Shown in pieces: positions 50,822 to 58,536 of a stretch of 64,000 nt of DNA (position 1 is the first letter of the stretch; every line of letters starts with the position of its first letter). The position numbers and the translations under genes are program-made. Where the stretch lies: contig NSGV01000001.1 in the NCBI GenBank assembly GCA_002300355.1, positions 5,332,001 to 5,396,000 on the forward strand. The letters run 5' to 3'. This stretch comes from Streptomyces sp. TLI_235. Its GTDB lineage: Bacteria; Actinomycetota; Actinomycetes; Streptomycetales; Streptomycetaceae. The notes under the pieces were generated by a model, which worked only from the letters and a program-made list of their open reading frames with translations, did no database searches and was not told where the DNA came from.

Positions 50822-51675
50822 TGCCGAATCAGCAGCCGAGTCAGTTCCTGGTCGCGAGCGACCTCGACCGCACCCTGATCTACTCCAACCGGGCACTCGC
50901 CCTGGACGTGCCGGACCGGCTCGCCCCCCGGCTGCTCTCGGTGGAGGTCAACGACGGCCGGGCGCTCTCGTTCATGACCGAGCAGGCCGCCGAGCTGCTC
51001 GTGGCACTGACCCGGCTCGCCGTCTTCGTGCCCGCCACCACCCGCACCCGCGCCCAGTACGAGCGGGTCAACCTGCCCGGGCCGACGCCCGGGTGGATCC
51101 CGAAGTACGCGATCTGCGCCAACGGCGGCCATGTGCTGGTCGACGGAGTCTGGGACCGCGACTGGCACGCCGAGGTCCGCGGCCGGCTCGCCGCCGCCAG
51201 CGCCCCGCTCGCCGAGGTCGTCGAGCACCTGGCGATCAGCGCCGACCCGGAGTGGACGCACAAGCGCCGGGTCGCCGAGGACCTCTTCGCCTACCTCGTC
51301 GTCGAGCGCGCCGACCTGCCCGAGGGCTGGCTGGAGGAGCTCACCGGCTGGTGCGCCGAGCGCGGCTGGACGGTCTCACTCCAGGGCCGCAAGGTCTACG
51401 CGGTGCCGGCCCCGCTCACCAAGAGCGAGGCCCTCGCGGAGGTCGAGCGCCGGACGGGCGCGGCCACCGTGCTCACCGCCGGCGACTCGCTGCTCGACGC
51501 CGAGCTGCTGCTCGCCGCCGACGCGGGCTGGCGCCCCGGCCACGGCGAACTCGCCGACACCGGCTGGACGGCGCCCGGCGTCACCGCGCTCACGCAGATC
51601 GGTGTCGCGGCCGGCGAGGAGATCGTCCGGCGGATGCTGGAGCGCGTCCGGGCCGGGGCGGCCGTCCGGGCCTGA
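50821..51675 (+). CDS. HAD-superfamily phosphatase of the ter locus
   Basis: 284 residues from the ATG at 50821; the GAAGGAAAG ribosome site lies inside the StiP gene. HAD motif I DLDRT (Asp 14 and 16, Thr 18), motif II TTRTR, Lys in the cap region (THKRR), and motif IV GDSLLDAELL. It probably removes a phosphate from the product of the PRTase pathway. Last gene of the four-gene arm; no ATP-grasp gene follows, although many ter loci have one. Confidence 0.87.
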   Translation: MPNQQPSQFLVASDLDRTLIYSNRALALDVPDRLAPRLLSVEVNDGRALSFMTEQAAELLVALTRLAVFVPATTRTRAQYERVNLPGPTPGWIPKYAICANGGHVLVDGVWDRDWHAEVRGRLAAASAPLAEVVEHLAISADPEWTHKRRVAEDLFAYLVVERADLPEGWLEELTGWCAERGWTVSLQGRKVYAVPAPLTKSEALAEVERRTGAATVLTAGDSLLDAELLLAADAGWRPGHGELADTGWTAPGVTALTQIGVAAGEEIVRRMLERVRAGAAVRA

Positions 51676-51748
51676 TCCGTTCCGTCAGCCCGTTGTTCGG
51701 GCCCGGCCGCCCGGCCGGGCCCGACGTGCTGCGTTCTTCGTCCGGCGT

Positions 51749-51970
51749 TCAGCCGCAGCACCCGCCGCCGCAGCACCCGCCGCCACCGCTCGGCGCGGGG
51801 GCCGCGGCGGCGCCGCCGCTCGCCGCGCCGGTCACGGCGACGGTGGAGAGCAGCTTCACCGTGTCGGCGTGGCCCTCCGGGCAGACCGCGGGGTCGTTGG
51901 CCTGGGCCATGGTGCGGCGGAGTTCGAAGGTGGCTCCGCAGGAGCGGCAGCGGAAGTCGTAGCGAGGCAT
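51749..51970 (-). CDS. FmdB-family zinc ribbon protein
   Basis: 73 residues: MPRYDFRCRSCGATFELRR with a CxxC knuckle, then DPAVCPEGHADTVKLLSTV with C and H completing the ribbon. The tail is Gly/Ala-rich and ends in a Cys-Gly cluster (GGGGCCGGGCCG). FmdB-type proteins are small putative regulators. The position just after the ter arm, on the opposite strand, is common in Streptomyces. Confidence 0.88.
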   Translation of the reverse strand: MPRYDFRCRSCGATFELRRTMAQANDPAVCPEGHADTVKLLSTVAVTGAASGGAAAAPAPSGGGGCCGGGCCG

Positions 51971-51995
51971 AGCGGCAGGGTACCGACGCGGCCGC

Positions 51996-52496
51996 TCAGA
52001 CGGCAGTACCGACGGGTTCGGCCCGCGCGGTCCGCTCCGGCTTCGGCCGCACGTAGACCTGCTTGCGGACCCGGGCGACCACCGAGCCGTCCGCCGCCAG
52101 CACCTCGGTGTCGAACCAGACCAGTGCCTTGCCGCCGTCGGCCGTCAGCTCGCGGATCTCGGCCAGCCGGTCGTCGGTGAGGACGAACTCGGCGACGATG
52201 TCGCCGCGGCCGGGGGAGACGAAGTCGATCTCCGCGGCGCTGTCCCAGACGTAGTAGTCCGAGCCGAGGTTCTGCATCACCAGCAGCATCCAGAACGGGT
52301 CGGTCATGGCGAAGATCGAGCCGCCGAAGTGCGTCCCGACCCAGTTGCGGTTCAGCCGCCCGAGGCGCAGCCGGACCTTCGCGGTGCGGAAGTCGTCGTC
52401 GACCGCGAGCACCTTGATGCCGGCGAACAGGAACGGCGGCCAGAGGTTGATGCCGCGCCGGAAGGTGGCTGCGGTGAGCGTGCGCTTGCGTGCCAT
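51996..52496 (-). CDS. DUF4442 hotdog-fold thioesterase-like protein
   Basis: 166 residues: NLWPPFLFAGIKV, VRLRLGRLNRNWVGTHFGGSIFAMTDPFWMLLVMQNLG, and YYVWDSAAEIDFVSPGRGDI. The NRNWVGTHFGGS helix is the hotdog core. Likely hydrolyses or binds acyl-CoA. An inverted repeat, TTACT-GGCG-AGTAA, lies 22 bases before the gene, pointing to control by a fatty-acid-type repressor. Confidence 0.85.
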   Translation of the reverse strand: MARKRTLTAATFRRGINLWPPFLFAGIKVLAVDDDFRTAKVRLRLGRLNRNWVGTHFGGSIFAMTDPFWMLLVMQNLGSDYYVWDSAAEIDFVSPGRGDIVAEFVLTDDRLAEIRELTADGGKALVWFDTEVLAADGSVVARVRKQVYVRPKPERTARAEPVGTAV

Positions 52497-52517
52497 GGGC
52501 GTGACTCTAGCAGTAAG

Positions 52518-52531
52518 TTACTGGCGAGTAA
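52518..52531. promoter_or_regulatory. Operator-like inverted repeat before the DUF4442 gene
   Basis: TTACT-GGCG-AGTAA, perfect 5-bp arms, in an A/T-rich island in otherwise G/C-rich DNA, 22 bases upstream of the start codon. Confidence 0.5.
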
Positions 52532-52573
52532 TGTGGTGTGGGTCACGTCCGCGGGCGGCGCCCCCGACCGGCC

Positions 52574-53830
52574 CTAGCGCGGGCCTCGGATCATCGTCAC
52601 CACCTCGGCCGCGGTCTCCCGCACCGCCGCCAGCTCGGTGAGGAAGTGCCAGTAGTCGGGGTGCCGGCCCGCCTCCTCCAGCGAGGCCACCGCCCGGTCC
52701 AGCCGGGCCACCGCAGCGTCCAGCGGGGCCGCGTGCCGCGGGTCCGGCGTCTGGCGGCCCGTCATGGCCAGGCGCTGGGCATCCCGCAGGGCGAACCGGG
52801 CCCGCTCGATCTCCTTGTGCGGATCGTGCGAGACCTCGTTCAACTGCCGCAGCCGGTCGTTGACCGCCGTCACCGACTCCTCCGCCGTCTTCAGCACGGC
52901 GCGCACCGTCCCGATCGCGCCGGTCGCGTCCGCCCAGCGCTGCTCGTCCCGGGCCCGCGCCGCCTCGGCCAGCTTGCCCGAGGCCGTCGCCACCGCCTCC
53001 GCCGTCTGCGCCGGAACCCGCTGCAGGTCCTGCCAGCAGGCCACCGAGAACCGCCGCCGCAGCTCGCTCAGCGCCGGCTCCACGGTGCCCGCCCGGGTCT
53101 CCAACGCCTGCACCCGCGTCCGCAGACTCGCCACCCGGCGGTCGATGTCCCGCGCCCGCTGCGGCAGTTGCGCCGCCTGGTCACGGACCGCCTCCGCCCG
53201 CCGCGCCACCTCCTGCGCACGCTGCAGCGTCGCCGGGACCCCGTGCCGGGCCACCCCCTCGTTCATCCGGGTCAGCTCCGGGCCCAGCTCCGCCAGCCGC
53301 GCCGCCAGGTCGTCCGCCTTCAGCCCGGCCGACCGCACCTCCTCCAGCGCCGTCGTCGCCGCCAACAGCGCCTGCCGGGCCTTCTCCACCGCCGGCGCCA
53401 CCCGGATCAGCTGCGCCTCCGCGTGGTCCACCAGCGGCTGCAGCCGCCGCACGAAGGCGTCCAGCTCGGCCCGCTGCGCCTCCAGGTCCCGCTTCGCCTG
53501 GTCCAGCTGGCGGCGCGCCCGCCCCGCGGCGGCGGCCTCCAGCTCCGGGTCCTCCAGGTCGTACGCGTCCAGCGCCGACAGGTAGCCGACCGTCACCTCG
53601 TTGATCCGCGCGGTCAGCGCCCCGAAGTCGGCCTGCGCGCGGCCCGCCGCGGCACCGTCCTCCGCGGAGCGGATCGTCTCCAGGGCGAGCTGGGCGTCGC
53701 GCTGCGCCGAGTCGAGCTCGTAGAAGGTCTGCTGCGCAGCATCCCGGGCAGCCATCGCCTCGGCGCGCGCCCCCTCGCCCCGACGAAACCAGCCGCCCCG
53801 CCCGCCGCCACCGCCGGCCACCCTCACCAC
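52574..53830 (-). CDS. Alpha-helical coiled-coil protein of unknown function
   Basis: 418 residues from the GTG at 53830, where TAGGGAGCGC gives a ribosome site. After a Gly-rich start (RVAGGGGGRGGWFRRGEG) almost the whole chain is amphipathic helix rich in A, R, E, Q and L, with heptad-like repeats (ELDSAQRDAQLALETIRSAED and similar). No membrane segment, enzyme motif or signal. It looks like a structural or scaffolding protein. The composition would also fit a distant SMC-like arm, but no ATPase motifs exist. It lies next to tRNA-Val. Confidence 0.75.
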   Translation of the reverse strand: MVRVAGGGGGRGGWFRRGEGARAEAMAARDAAQQTFYELDSAQRDAQLALETIRSAEDGAAAGRAQADFGALTARINEVTVGYLSALDAYDLEDPELEAAAAGRARRQLDQAKRDLEAQRAELDAFVRRLQPLVDHAEAQLIRVAPAVEKARQALLAATTALEEVRSAGLKADDLAARLAELGPELTRMNEGVARHGVPATLQRAQEVARRAEAVRDQAAQLPQRARDIDRRVASLRTRVQALETRAGTVEPALSELRRRFSVACWQDLQRVPAQTAEAVATASGKLAEAARARDEQRWADATGAIGTVRAVLKTAEESVTAVNDRLRQLNEVSHDPHKEIERARFALRDAQRLAMTGRQTPDPRHAAPLDAAVARLDRAVASLEEAGRHPDYWHFLTELAAVRETAAEVVTMIRGPR

Positions 53831-53997
53831 GCGCTCCCTACTGCTCGTACGCCTGATCCAGGCCCATTCTTCCCGATCGCCCCGGCCGCCCGGGACCCGC
53901 CGTCCGACGCCATCCGGACGGTGGCGGCGGGCGACCCCCCGGACCAGGTACGCTAGGCCTCCGTCGTGCACCCGGGCACCCCCGTGTGCCGCGGCAC

Positions 53998-54069
53998 GGG
54001 CGCATAGCTCAGCGGTAGAGCGCCGCCCTTACAAGGCGGATGTCGGCGGTTCGAAACCGTCTGCGCCCA
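53998..54069 (+). tRNA. tRNA-Val (anticodon TAC)
   Basis: Cloverleaf: acceptor GGGCGCA / TGCGCCC with discriminator A; D-arm GCTC / GAGC; anticodon stem CCGCC / GGCGG with loop CTTACAA, so anticodon TAC; T-arm GGCGG TTCGAAA CCGTC. The 3' CCA is not encoded. Its 3' half is repeated at 56954-57003, so this gene is the integration target of a mobile element. Confidence 0.95.
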
Positions 54070-54076
54070 CCGGCTG
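54028..54076 (+). other. attL: left core site of an integrative element, inside tRNA-Val
   Basis: 49 bases from the anticodon loop through the 3' end of the tRNA plus seven bases (CTTACAAGGCGG, then ATGTCGG to ACCGGCTG). They recur at 56954-57003 with one extra G. Sites of this length in a tRNA 3' end are typical of actinobacterial tyrosine integrases. Confidence 0.85.
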
Positions 54077-54086
54077 TGACCAGCAA

Positions 54087-54130
54087 AAAAGCCCCGGACG
54101 AGGAACGCGAAGTTCCCGCCCGGGGCTTTT
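54087..54130. terminator. Bidirectional terminator after tRNA-Val and the integrase remnant
   Basis: AAAAGCCCCGG pairs with CCGGGGCTTTT; inside, GGAAC pairs with GTTCC. A- and T-tracts on both sides fit termination in both directions. Confidence 0.85.
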
Positions 54131-54147
54131 GACATCCACATCTGACA

Positions 54148-54441
54148 TCAACGGCGCTGACGCAGCAGCCTGTCCATGTTGGCCAGGGCCTCCCGCTGGG
54201 AGTCCTGGGTGACGTGGGCGACGTTCATCGTCAGCCCGATCTGGCTGTGGCCGAGGATCTCCACGACGATCCGCGGCGAGACCCCGCAGGCGACGAGCAG
54301 CGTCGCGGTGCCGTGCCGGGCGTCGTGCATCCGCACCACCGGGACTCCGGCCGCGGCCGCGATCCGTCGGAACGACCGGTAGACGTTGGTCGGCTCCACC
54401 AACCGACCCGTCTCGCCTCCCACGTACCCCGCCCAGGTGGG
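54148..54441 (-). pseudogene. Decayed tyrosine integrase, C-terminal fragment
   Basis: About 95 residues remain of a phage/ICE-type integrase of roughly 400: WAGYVGGETGRLVEPTNVYRSFRRIA, then MHDARHGTATLLVACGVSP (the HxxR box) and VVEILGHSQIGLTMN (third box). The catalytic tyrosine block, normally NVYSHV or NTYSHV, reads NVAHVTQD, so the nucleophile is lost. The N-terminal and core DNA-binding parts are missing. Its end lies 71 bases from attL, the standard place for the integrase of a tRNA-integrated element. Confidence 0.85.
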
Positions 54442-54578
54442 GCCTGATTGAGAGACCGAGGCAACCGCACCCGGGCGAGCCAGCGGTCAGCTGACGTGTG
54501 GTTCGCCAAAGCAACGGGGGAAGCAATGCAGGCACTGCCTGCCCGGGGAGGGGCCGGCCGAACGGGCGCGAAGACTGT

Positions 54579-54908
54579 TTACGGTGGCGCCCCATTCCGG
54601 CGGCGGTGGTGCGGGCTCCACGCCTCAACGGGGATCGGGCTCGGCAGCAGGACTGCGAGTTCGCCGTTCGTCACCTCCCGCCAGCCCGTGAAGTCGCAGG
54701 CCCAGTGAGCGCCGGCAGGACATCCCTCGTCCACGGCCGCGGTCGGCGCTGTCCTGCGCCAGCCGAACGCCACGCCGCCCGCCTGCTCCGGAAGCTCGAA
54801 GCCCGCCGGGGCCCTTCCCGCCCAGACCACCACGAACACGCCGAGCCCGGACGGCAGGCCGCCCTCGAAATGCCGGTAGACCCGCCCCGCTTCGAAGAAT
54901 TCCGCCAT
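54579..54908 (-). CDS. Small hypothetical protein in the integrated element
   Basis: 109 residues from the ATG at 54908 (an ATG at 54929 would add seven). Begins MAEFFEAGRVYRHFEGGLPSG, then FVVVWAGRAPAGFELPEQAGGVAFGWRR and WACDFTGWREVTNGEL. The Tyr/Arg start and the late FTGWREV resemble small proteins common in actinomycete phages and integrative elements. Function unknown; codon bias supports coding, but the ribosome site is poor. Confidence 0.5.
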   Translation of the reverse strand: MAEFFEAGRVYRHFEGGLPSGLGVFVVVWAGRAPAGFELPEQAGGVAFGWRRTAPTAAVDEGCPAGAHWACDFTGWREVTNGELAVLLPSPIPVEAWSPHHRRRNGAPP

Positions 54909-55053
54909 CCGAACACCACCCACCCGCATGGAGCCGACCTTGTGCGGCCGCGGCCACGGGCCCGCGGACGCACGTCGGCACCGCCGCGGCCGGTCGGCCA
55001 CGACGACAGTCACCCTCGACGGCCTCGGCAACAAAGCCCGGCGACCCTCGAAC

Positions 55054-55087
55054 GCCTCCTCCGCGCTTCCGCAAGCGCGGAGGAGGC
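55054..55087. terminator. Orphan perfect hairpin
   Basis: Perfect 15-bp stem (55054-55068 with 55073-55087, loop CCGC) in the gene-free stretch 54909-55354. It could end transcripts from either side, but no gene clearly reads into it. The rest of that 446-base stretch shows nothing recognisable. Confidence 0.45.
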
Positions 55088-55354
55088 CGGCCCGATGACC
55101 GTGCCCCGAGTATCACCCTCCTCCCGCGCCGTGCCCCGCACCCAGGGAACGACATGTCGTCGGATCCAACCGGGACGACCGCCTTCCTGCCCGGACCCAG
55201 CAAGAACCATGACCCTTGCTCGGGCCGCATCGCCCTCTCGGGCGCACCGCCCCAGAGGAGTGTTCGAGTCACCGGGCTGCGCGGCAGCCCACGCGGGGCG
55301 CCGCGACGGCCCGTCAGCCTCCCGGGAATCTGCCCGGTCCGGCTCAGTTGCGGT

Positions 55355-55852
55355 TCAGAAGTTGAAGAGGGTCTTGGAGAACGTACCGGCGATGCTCTCC
55401 GACACACCGTTGGTGTTGTCCGTGATCGCCACGTTGGTGTAGCTCACGTCCGCCAGCACCAGCCGCTGCCCGTTCGGGCAGCTGAAGGAGCCCGCGCTGG
55501 GCGGGGTCAGGGTCAGGCTCGCCGTGATCGACCCGTTCTTGCCGGAGGTGAAGGTGCCGGAGGAGCTGACCGGTCCGTTCACCGTCGCCTTGTTCGCGGC
55601 CTGCGGGTGGTTGTTGCCGCCGTTGATGCAGGCGTAGGTGGCCGTGGCGTCGGCACTGGCCGTGTAGTTGATGGTGACCGTGTCGCCGAGGCCGGCTTCC
55701 TTGAAGTTCACGCTGAGGTTGGGGCTCGACGTCGACACGAACGACGCCGAGGCTTTGATGAAGTGCGGGCTGTCCGCGAAGGCCGGCCCGATGCCCAGCA
55801 CCAGGGCACCGGTGAGCGCGACGGTTCCAGCGACGATTCGGGGAATACGCAT
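55355..55852 (-). CDS. Small secreted protein of unknown function
   Basis: 165 residues from the ATG at 55852. Signal peptide MRIPRIVAGTVALTGALVLG to PAFA/DSPHF. The mature part is Ser/Thr/Asn-rich and probably all beta: SVNFKEAGLGDTVTINYTASADATATYACINGGNNHPQA, GTFTSGKNGSI, and PPSAGSFSCPNGQRLVLADVSYTN. Two Cys probably form a disulfide. The block SPHFIKAS to CINGGNNHP recalls a family of actinomycete secreted proteins of no known role. It lies inside the attL-attR interval, so it may be element cargo. Confidence 0.75.
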   Translation of the reverse strand: MRIPRIVAGTVALTGALVLGIGPAFADSPHFIKASASFVSTSSPNLSVNFKEAGLGDTVTINYTASADATATYACINGGNNHPQAANKATVNGPVSSSGTFTSGKNGSITASLTLTPPSAGSFSCPNGQRLVLADVSYTNVAITDNTNGVSESIAGTFSKTLFNF

Positions 55853-56373
55853 GATGGACCACCATTCGTACGGAACTGGATTCGAGGGACTTAGGGCTCG
55901 GACTGTCCCGTCGAACGGTGGTCCCCGGGCCGCGGCCGCAGGAGCCTGCAGCTGTCCCAGAGCCCGAAGGGCCCGGAGCAAGGACTCCCGCCACGCGCGG
56001 GAGATGATTGCTCTCCTCGGCTCACTCTCCGGGCCGGATCTCATCACAGGGCTCCGCGTACTGACTGTTCACGCTACGCCCCTGAGTCACAGGAACAAGC
56101 CCCCGAACGACCTACGGCCGGTCACGTTCCGCAACCGCCCCGGACGGCCCCAGAGTAGGTCGGCACCGAATCCGGCCCGGCACCCCACCAGATCTGGCGC
56201 TGCATCAGAGGAAGAGCCCTCGTACGTGCGGAGCAACGACCTGCATTGCGTTACCAGCGGGTGCCGGCGGGTGACGCCGCCCCGCTGCCCCGACACGGCC
56301 GCACCTCAGCACTAGGCCGACACCGGCGCGTTACGTTGGAAAAACTCCCTGCCTCCATCCTCCGGGGGTACCC
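55853..56373. other. Gene-free stretch inside the integrated element
   Basis: 521 bases with mixed composition. I see no convincing gene, repeat or operator. The promoter of the secreted-protein gene must be near 55855-55920, and that of the zinc-ribbon-like gene near 56300-56370. Confidence 0.5.
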
Positions 56374-56721
56374 GTGGACCACGCAGCCGACCCCGCAACC
56401 GCAGCCGAACACGTGCACACCGCTGCCCTGCCGGAAGCGGTCCTGGCCCACGCCCGCCGCACCGTCGCCGGCCGCGCCACCAGCCCCGCCGACTGCCACG
56501 CACTCCTCGACGCCCTCGGCCTCCTCGCCGACAAGCCCCTCGGCAAGCCCACCTGCGCCCGCTGCCATCGAACCTTCCACCACCCCGGCATCCGACGCCG
56601 CAACAGCTTCTGCTCCGAACAGTGCTACCGCCTCACCCCGGACTCGCCCTCCACCAGCGCGGGTCTTCTACCAGGAATGGCCCTCTCGCGAGTATGGGCT
56701 GCACCGGGGCCGCCAGGTTGA
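56374..56721 (+). CDS. Small protein with a zinc-finger-like motif
   Basis: 115 residues from a GTG with GGGGG upstream. The N-terminal half is Ala/His-rich helix (DHAADPATAAEHVHTAALPEAVLAHARRTVAG), then PTCARCHRTFHHPGIRRRNSFCSEQCYRL, a CxxC...CxxxC arrangement like small zinc-binding proteins of actinomycete elements. The last 25 residues lose the coding character, so the gene may have been cut off or frameshifted there. Function unknown. Confidence 0.5.
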   Translation: MDHAADPATAAEHVHTAALPEAVLAHARRTVAGRATSPADCHALLDALGLLADKPLGKPTCARCHRTFHHPGIRRRNSFCSEQCYRLTPDSPSTSAGLLPGMALSRVWAAPGPPG

Positions 56722-56953
56722 CGAGCTGACGGTCCGAGCCGAATCTGATGACGCTTAGGCCGTACCTGGGGCGCCATCTGGACCGTGTCGCAACCGTGCC
56801 CGATCGGCGGAGTAGGAAGTTCCGGGTGCCGCCGCCTGACATCAGTAGCTGACATCAACGGCGGTGCAGCATGGTGGTTGACGCCGGCCGTGTGAACACT
56901 GGCGAATGGCCCTTCAGCAGGCAAGACGCTGTTCGTCTGGTCACCCGGTCGAA

Positions 56954-57003
56954 CTTACAAGGCGGGATGTCGGCGGTTCGAAACCGTCTGCGCCCACCGG
57001 CTG
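56954..57003 (+). other. attR: right core site of the integrative element
   Basis: Repeats 54028-54076 with a single extra G in the anticodon-stem part (GGCGGGATG instead of GGCGGATG). It lacks the 5' half of the tRNA, so it is not a gene. The gap 56722-56953 holds no gene. A 15-base match to the 3' end of the integrase region, CTGACATCAACGGCG, occurs at 56849. Confidence 0.85.
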
Positions 57004-57014
57004 CGAACAGCACG

Positions 57015-57047
57015 AAAGTCCCGGACCGGGTCCCGGTCCGGGACTTT
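57015..57047. terminator. Terminator beyond attR, originally that of tRNA-Val
   Basis: AAAGTCCCGGACC pairs with GGTCCGGGACTTT, followed by T. Before integration it would have stood just after tRNA-Val. It now also ends transcription of the minus-strand lipoprotein gene. Confidence 0.7.
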
Positions 57048-57075
57048 TCGGCATCCGGGTGTCCGAAGTCGCCGC

Positions 57076-57987
57076 TCACCCGCCCAGGCGGGCGATCACC
57101 TCGCGGGCGGTGCCGATCTTGCGCTTCTGGAAGGCGCTCAGCCTGGCCAGGACGGCGGACTTCTCCCCGATCAGGTGAGTCTGGATCTCCGCCTCGGCGG
57201 CGCTCCAGGTCTGCAGCAGGCCCGTCTCGGTCTTGCAGTCCAGGTCCGCCAGCGCCACGGCCTTCTCCTGCCCGGTCGGCTCGGCGGTGTCGAAGGCCGG
57301 GTCACCCACGGAGGCCATCGGGTCCCGGTACCGGTGGCCGTGGCGTGCCATGCAGGCCGACCAGGCGCGGAAGGCGTTCACCACCGCGGGGCTCTCCAGG
57401 GACCGCTTGAAGCCGTCCGTGTCGATCGCGGCCGCGGCGGCGATGTCGGATTCGGGTCGCCGACCGCCGTCCAGCCGGGTCTCGGCGTCGCCGTAGCAGC
57501 CGCCGATCGGGATCGGGCGGCCGTCGGGGGCCGTCGACAGCGGCTCTCCCGTGCGGGTCACCCCGAGCAGGACCGCCTGCTGTGCCTCGGTGGGCTCCGC
57601 AGTGGCCCCCGGCCGGCCGGCCGACCGGGCGAGGTGGTACCCGCGGTCGTGGGCGGCCTCGCGGTCCGTGATCCCGTAGCGCCTGGAGGATTCGGCGGCC
57701 GGCGGCGGGTTCTCCGGCACCCGGTAGCCGAGGCCGAACCCGCGCAGGCACTCGTTGGTCAGCAGGACCTTGGCCCGATCGACCGCGTAGGACTCGTCGG
57801 CGGTGAGGGCGAACCCGTCGATGGGCAGCGGGACTCGCCCCGGGGCCACGGCCGAGGGGCGGACCTCCGGCTGCCGGTCGCTGCTCCGGCCGCCGGCCGC
57901 CGAACAGGAGGCCGTCGCCGTCAGCGCGGCAGCGACGAGCACGAGTGTGCGTGCCACGCCGGCCGGCGAACCCCGTCGTCCCAGCAC
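57076..57987 (-). CDS. Hypothetical lipoprotein
   Basis: 303 residues from the GTG at 57987 with GGAGAG upstream. Lipobox region LVLVAAALTATASC gives a lipid-anchored secreted protein. The mature chain has four or five Cys (NECLRGFG, GGCYGD, WSACMARHG, DLDCKTETG) and a region near the end, FRAWSACMARHGHRYRDP, that recurs in actinomycete lipoproteins of unknown function. No enzyme motif seen. It follows the crystallin-like gene by 69 bases on the same strand and may be co-expressed. Confidence 0.75.
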   Translation of the reverse strand: MLGRRGSPAGVARTLVLVAAALTATASCSAAGGRSSDRQPEVRPSAVAPGRVPLPIDGFALTADESYAVDRAKVLLTNECLRGFGLGYRVPENPPPAAESSRRYGITDREAAHDRGYHLARSAGRPGATAEPTEAQQAVLLGVTRTGEPLSTAPDGRPIPIGGCYGDAETRLDGGRRPESDIAAAAAIDTDGFKRSLESPAVVNAFRAWSACMARHGHRYRDPMASVGDPAFDTAEPTGQEKAVALADLDCKTETGLLQTWSAAEAEIQTHLIGEKSAVLARLSAFQKRKIGTAREVIARLGG

Positions 57988-58056
57988 TACTGCATCTCTC
58001 CCCACAGAGGCACGGCGGCCGCGCGGAGCGCGCGACCGCCACGAATTCACGACGGG

Positions 58057-58536
58057 TCAGCCGAAGTCGGCGCAGTTCTGGCTGACGGCCGTGTTCCGGA
58101 AGTACACCGAGGCGTTCTCGTTGTAGGTGTTCGAGAGCTGCCAGGCGGCCGGGTACTCGGTCCTCCGGAACTTGTCGCAGGGGCCGGAGTAGCCGCTGTT
58201 GTAGTAGATCGTCACGCTGGAGTCGATGCTCCAGATCCGGGCCTTCGCGGAGGCCGCGTTGTTCTTCAGGCCCTGGCCCTGCCCCTTGCCGCTGCTCAGG
58301 AAGGTGTAGTCGGCCAGGTTGTAGATGCCCTCGCCGCCGTCCGGGGTGGAGGAGTGGATCGCCGTGTGCGAGCCGCCGTAGCCGGTGTTGAAGTACAGGA
58401 CGATGCACTGGGCGTCGCAGTCGGTGTTCGTGTTGACCGTGATCGCCGCGCTCGCCGGGGAGGCCGTGGCGAGTGCGCCGACAAGCGCCGACATCGCCAC
58501 TGATGCGGTGACAAGTGCCTTACGGACAGAGAGCAT
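58057..58536 (-). CDS. Secreted peptidase-inhibitor I36 / beta-gamma-crystallin-like protein
   Basis: 159 residues; GGGGAAG ribosome site. Signal peptide to about residue 30 (SPASA/AITV). The crystallin-type fold shows in CIVLYFNTGYGGSHTAIHSS, NLADYTFLSSGKGQGQGLKNNAASA, VTIYYNSGYSGPCDKFRR and ASVYFRN. Four Cys could make two disulfides. Relatives include the Streptomyces metalloprotease inhibitor SMPI and abundant secreted proteins. Inhibition of proteases is a family expectation, not shown here. Confidence 0.8.
   Translation of the reverse strand: MLSVRKALVTASVAMSALVGALATASPASAAITVNTNTDCDAQCIVLYFNTGYGGSHTAIHSSTPDGGEGIYNLADYTFLSSGKGQGQGLKNNAASAKARIWSIDSSVTIYYNSGYSGPCDKFRRTEYPAAWQLSNTYNENASVYFRNTAVSQNCADFG

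Larger units (their letters stand above)
54028..57003. mobile_element. Remnant of a tRNA-Val-integrated element, about 2.9 kb
   Basis: Bounded by attL and attR. It contains a decayed integrase, a small hypothetical gene, a secreted-protein gene and a zinc-finger-like gene. Excisionase, replication and transfer genes are absent, so the element has been reduced by deletion and cannot move by itself. Confidence 0.75.

Noticed and set aside
55154..55894. A 246-codon plus-strand frame opposite the secreted-protein gene
   Set aside because: No ribosome site or motif, and the minus strand has a signal peptide and family features.
56954..57003. A second tRNA-Val gene
   Set aside because: Only the 3' half is present and the anticodon stem has an inserted base; it is the attR site.
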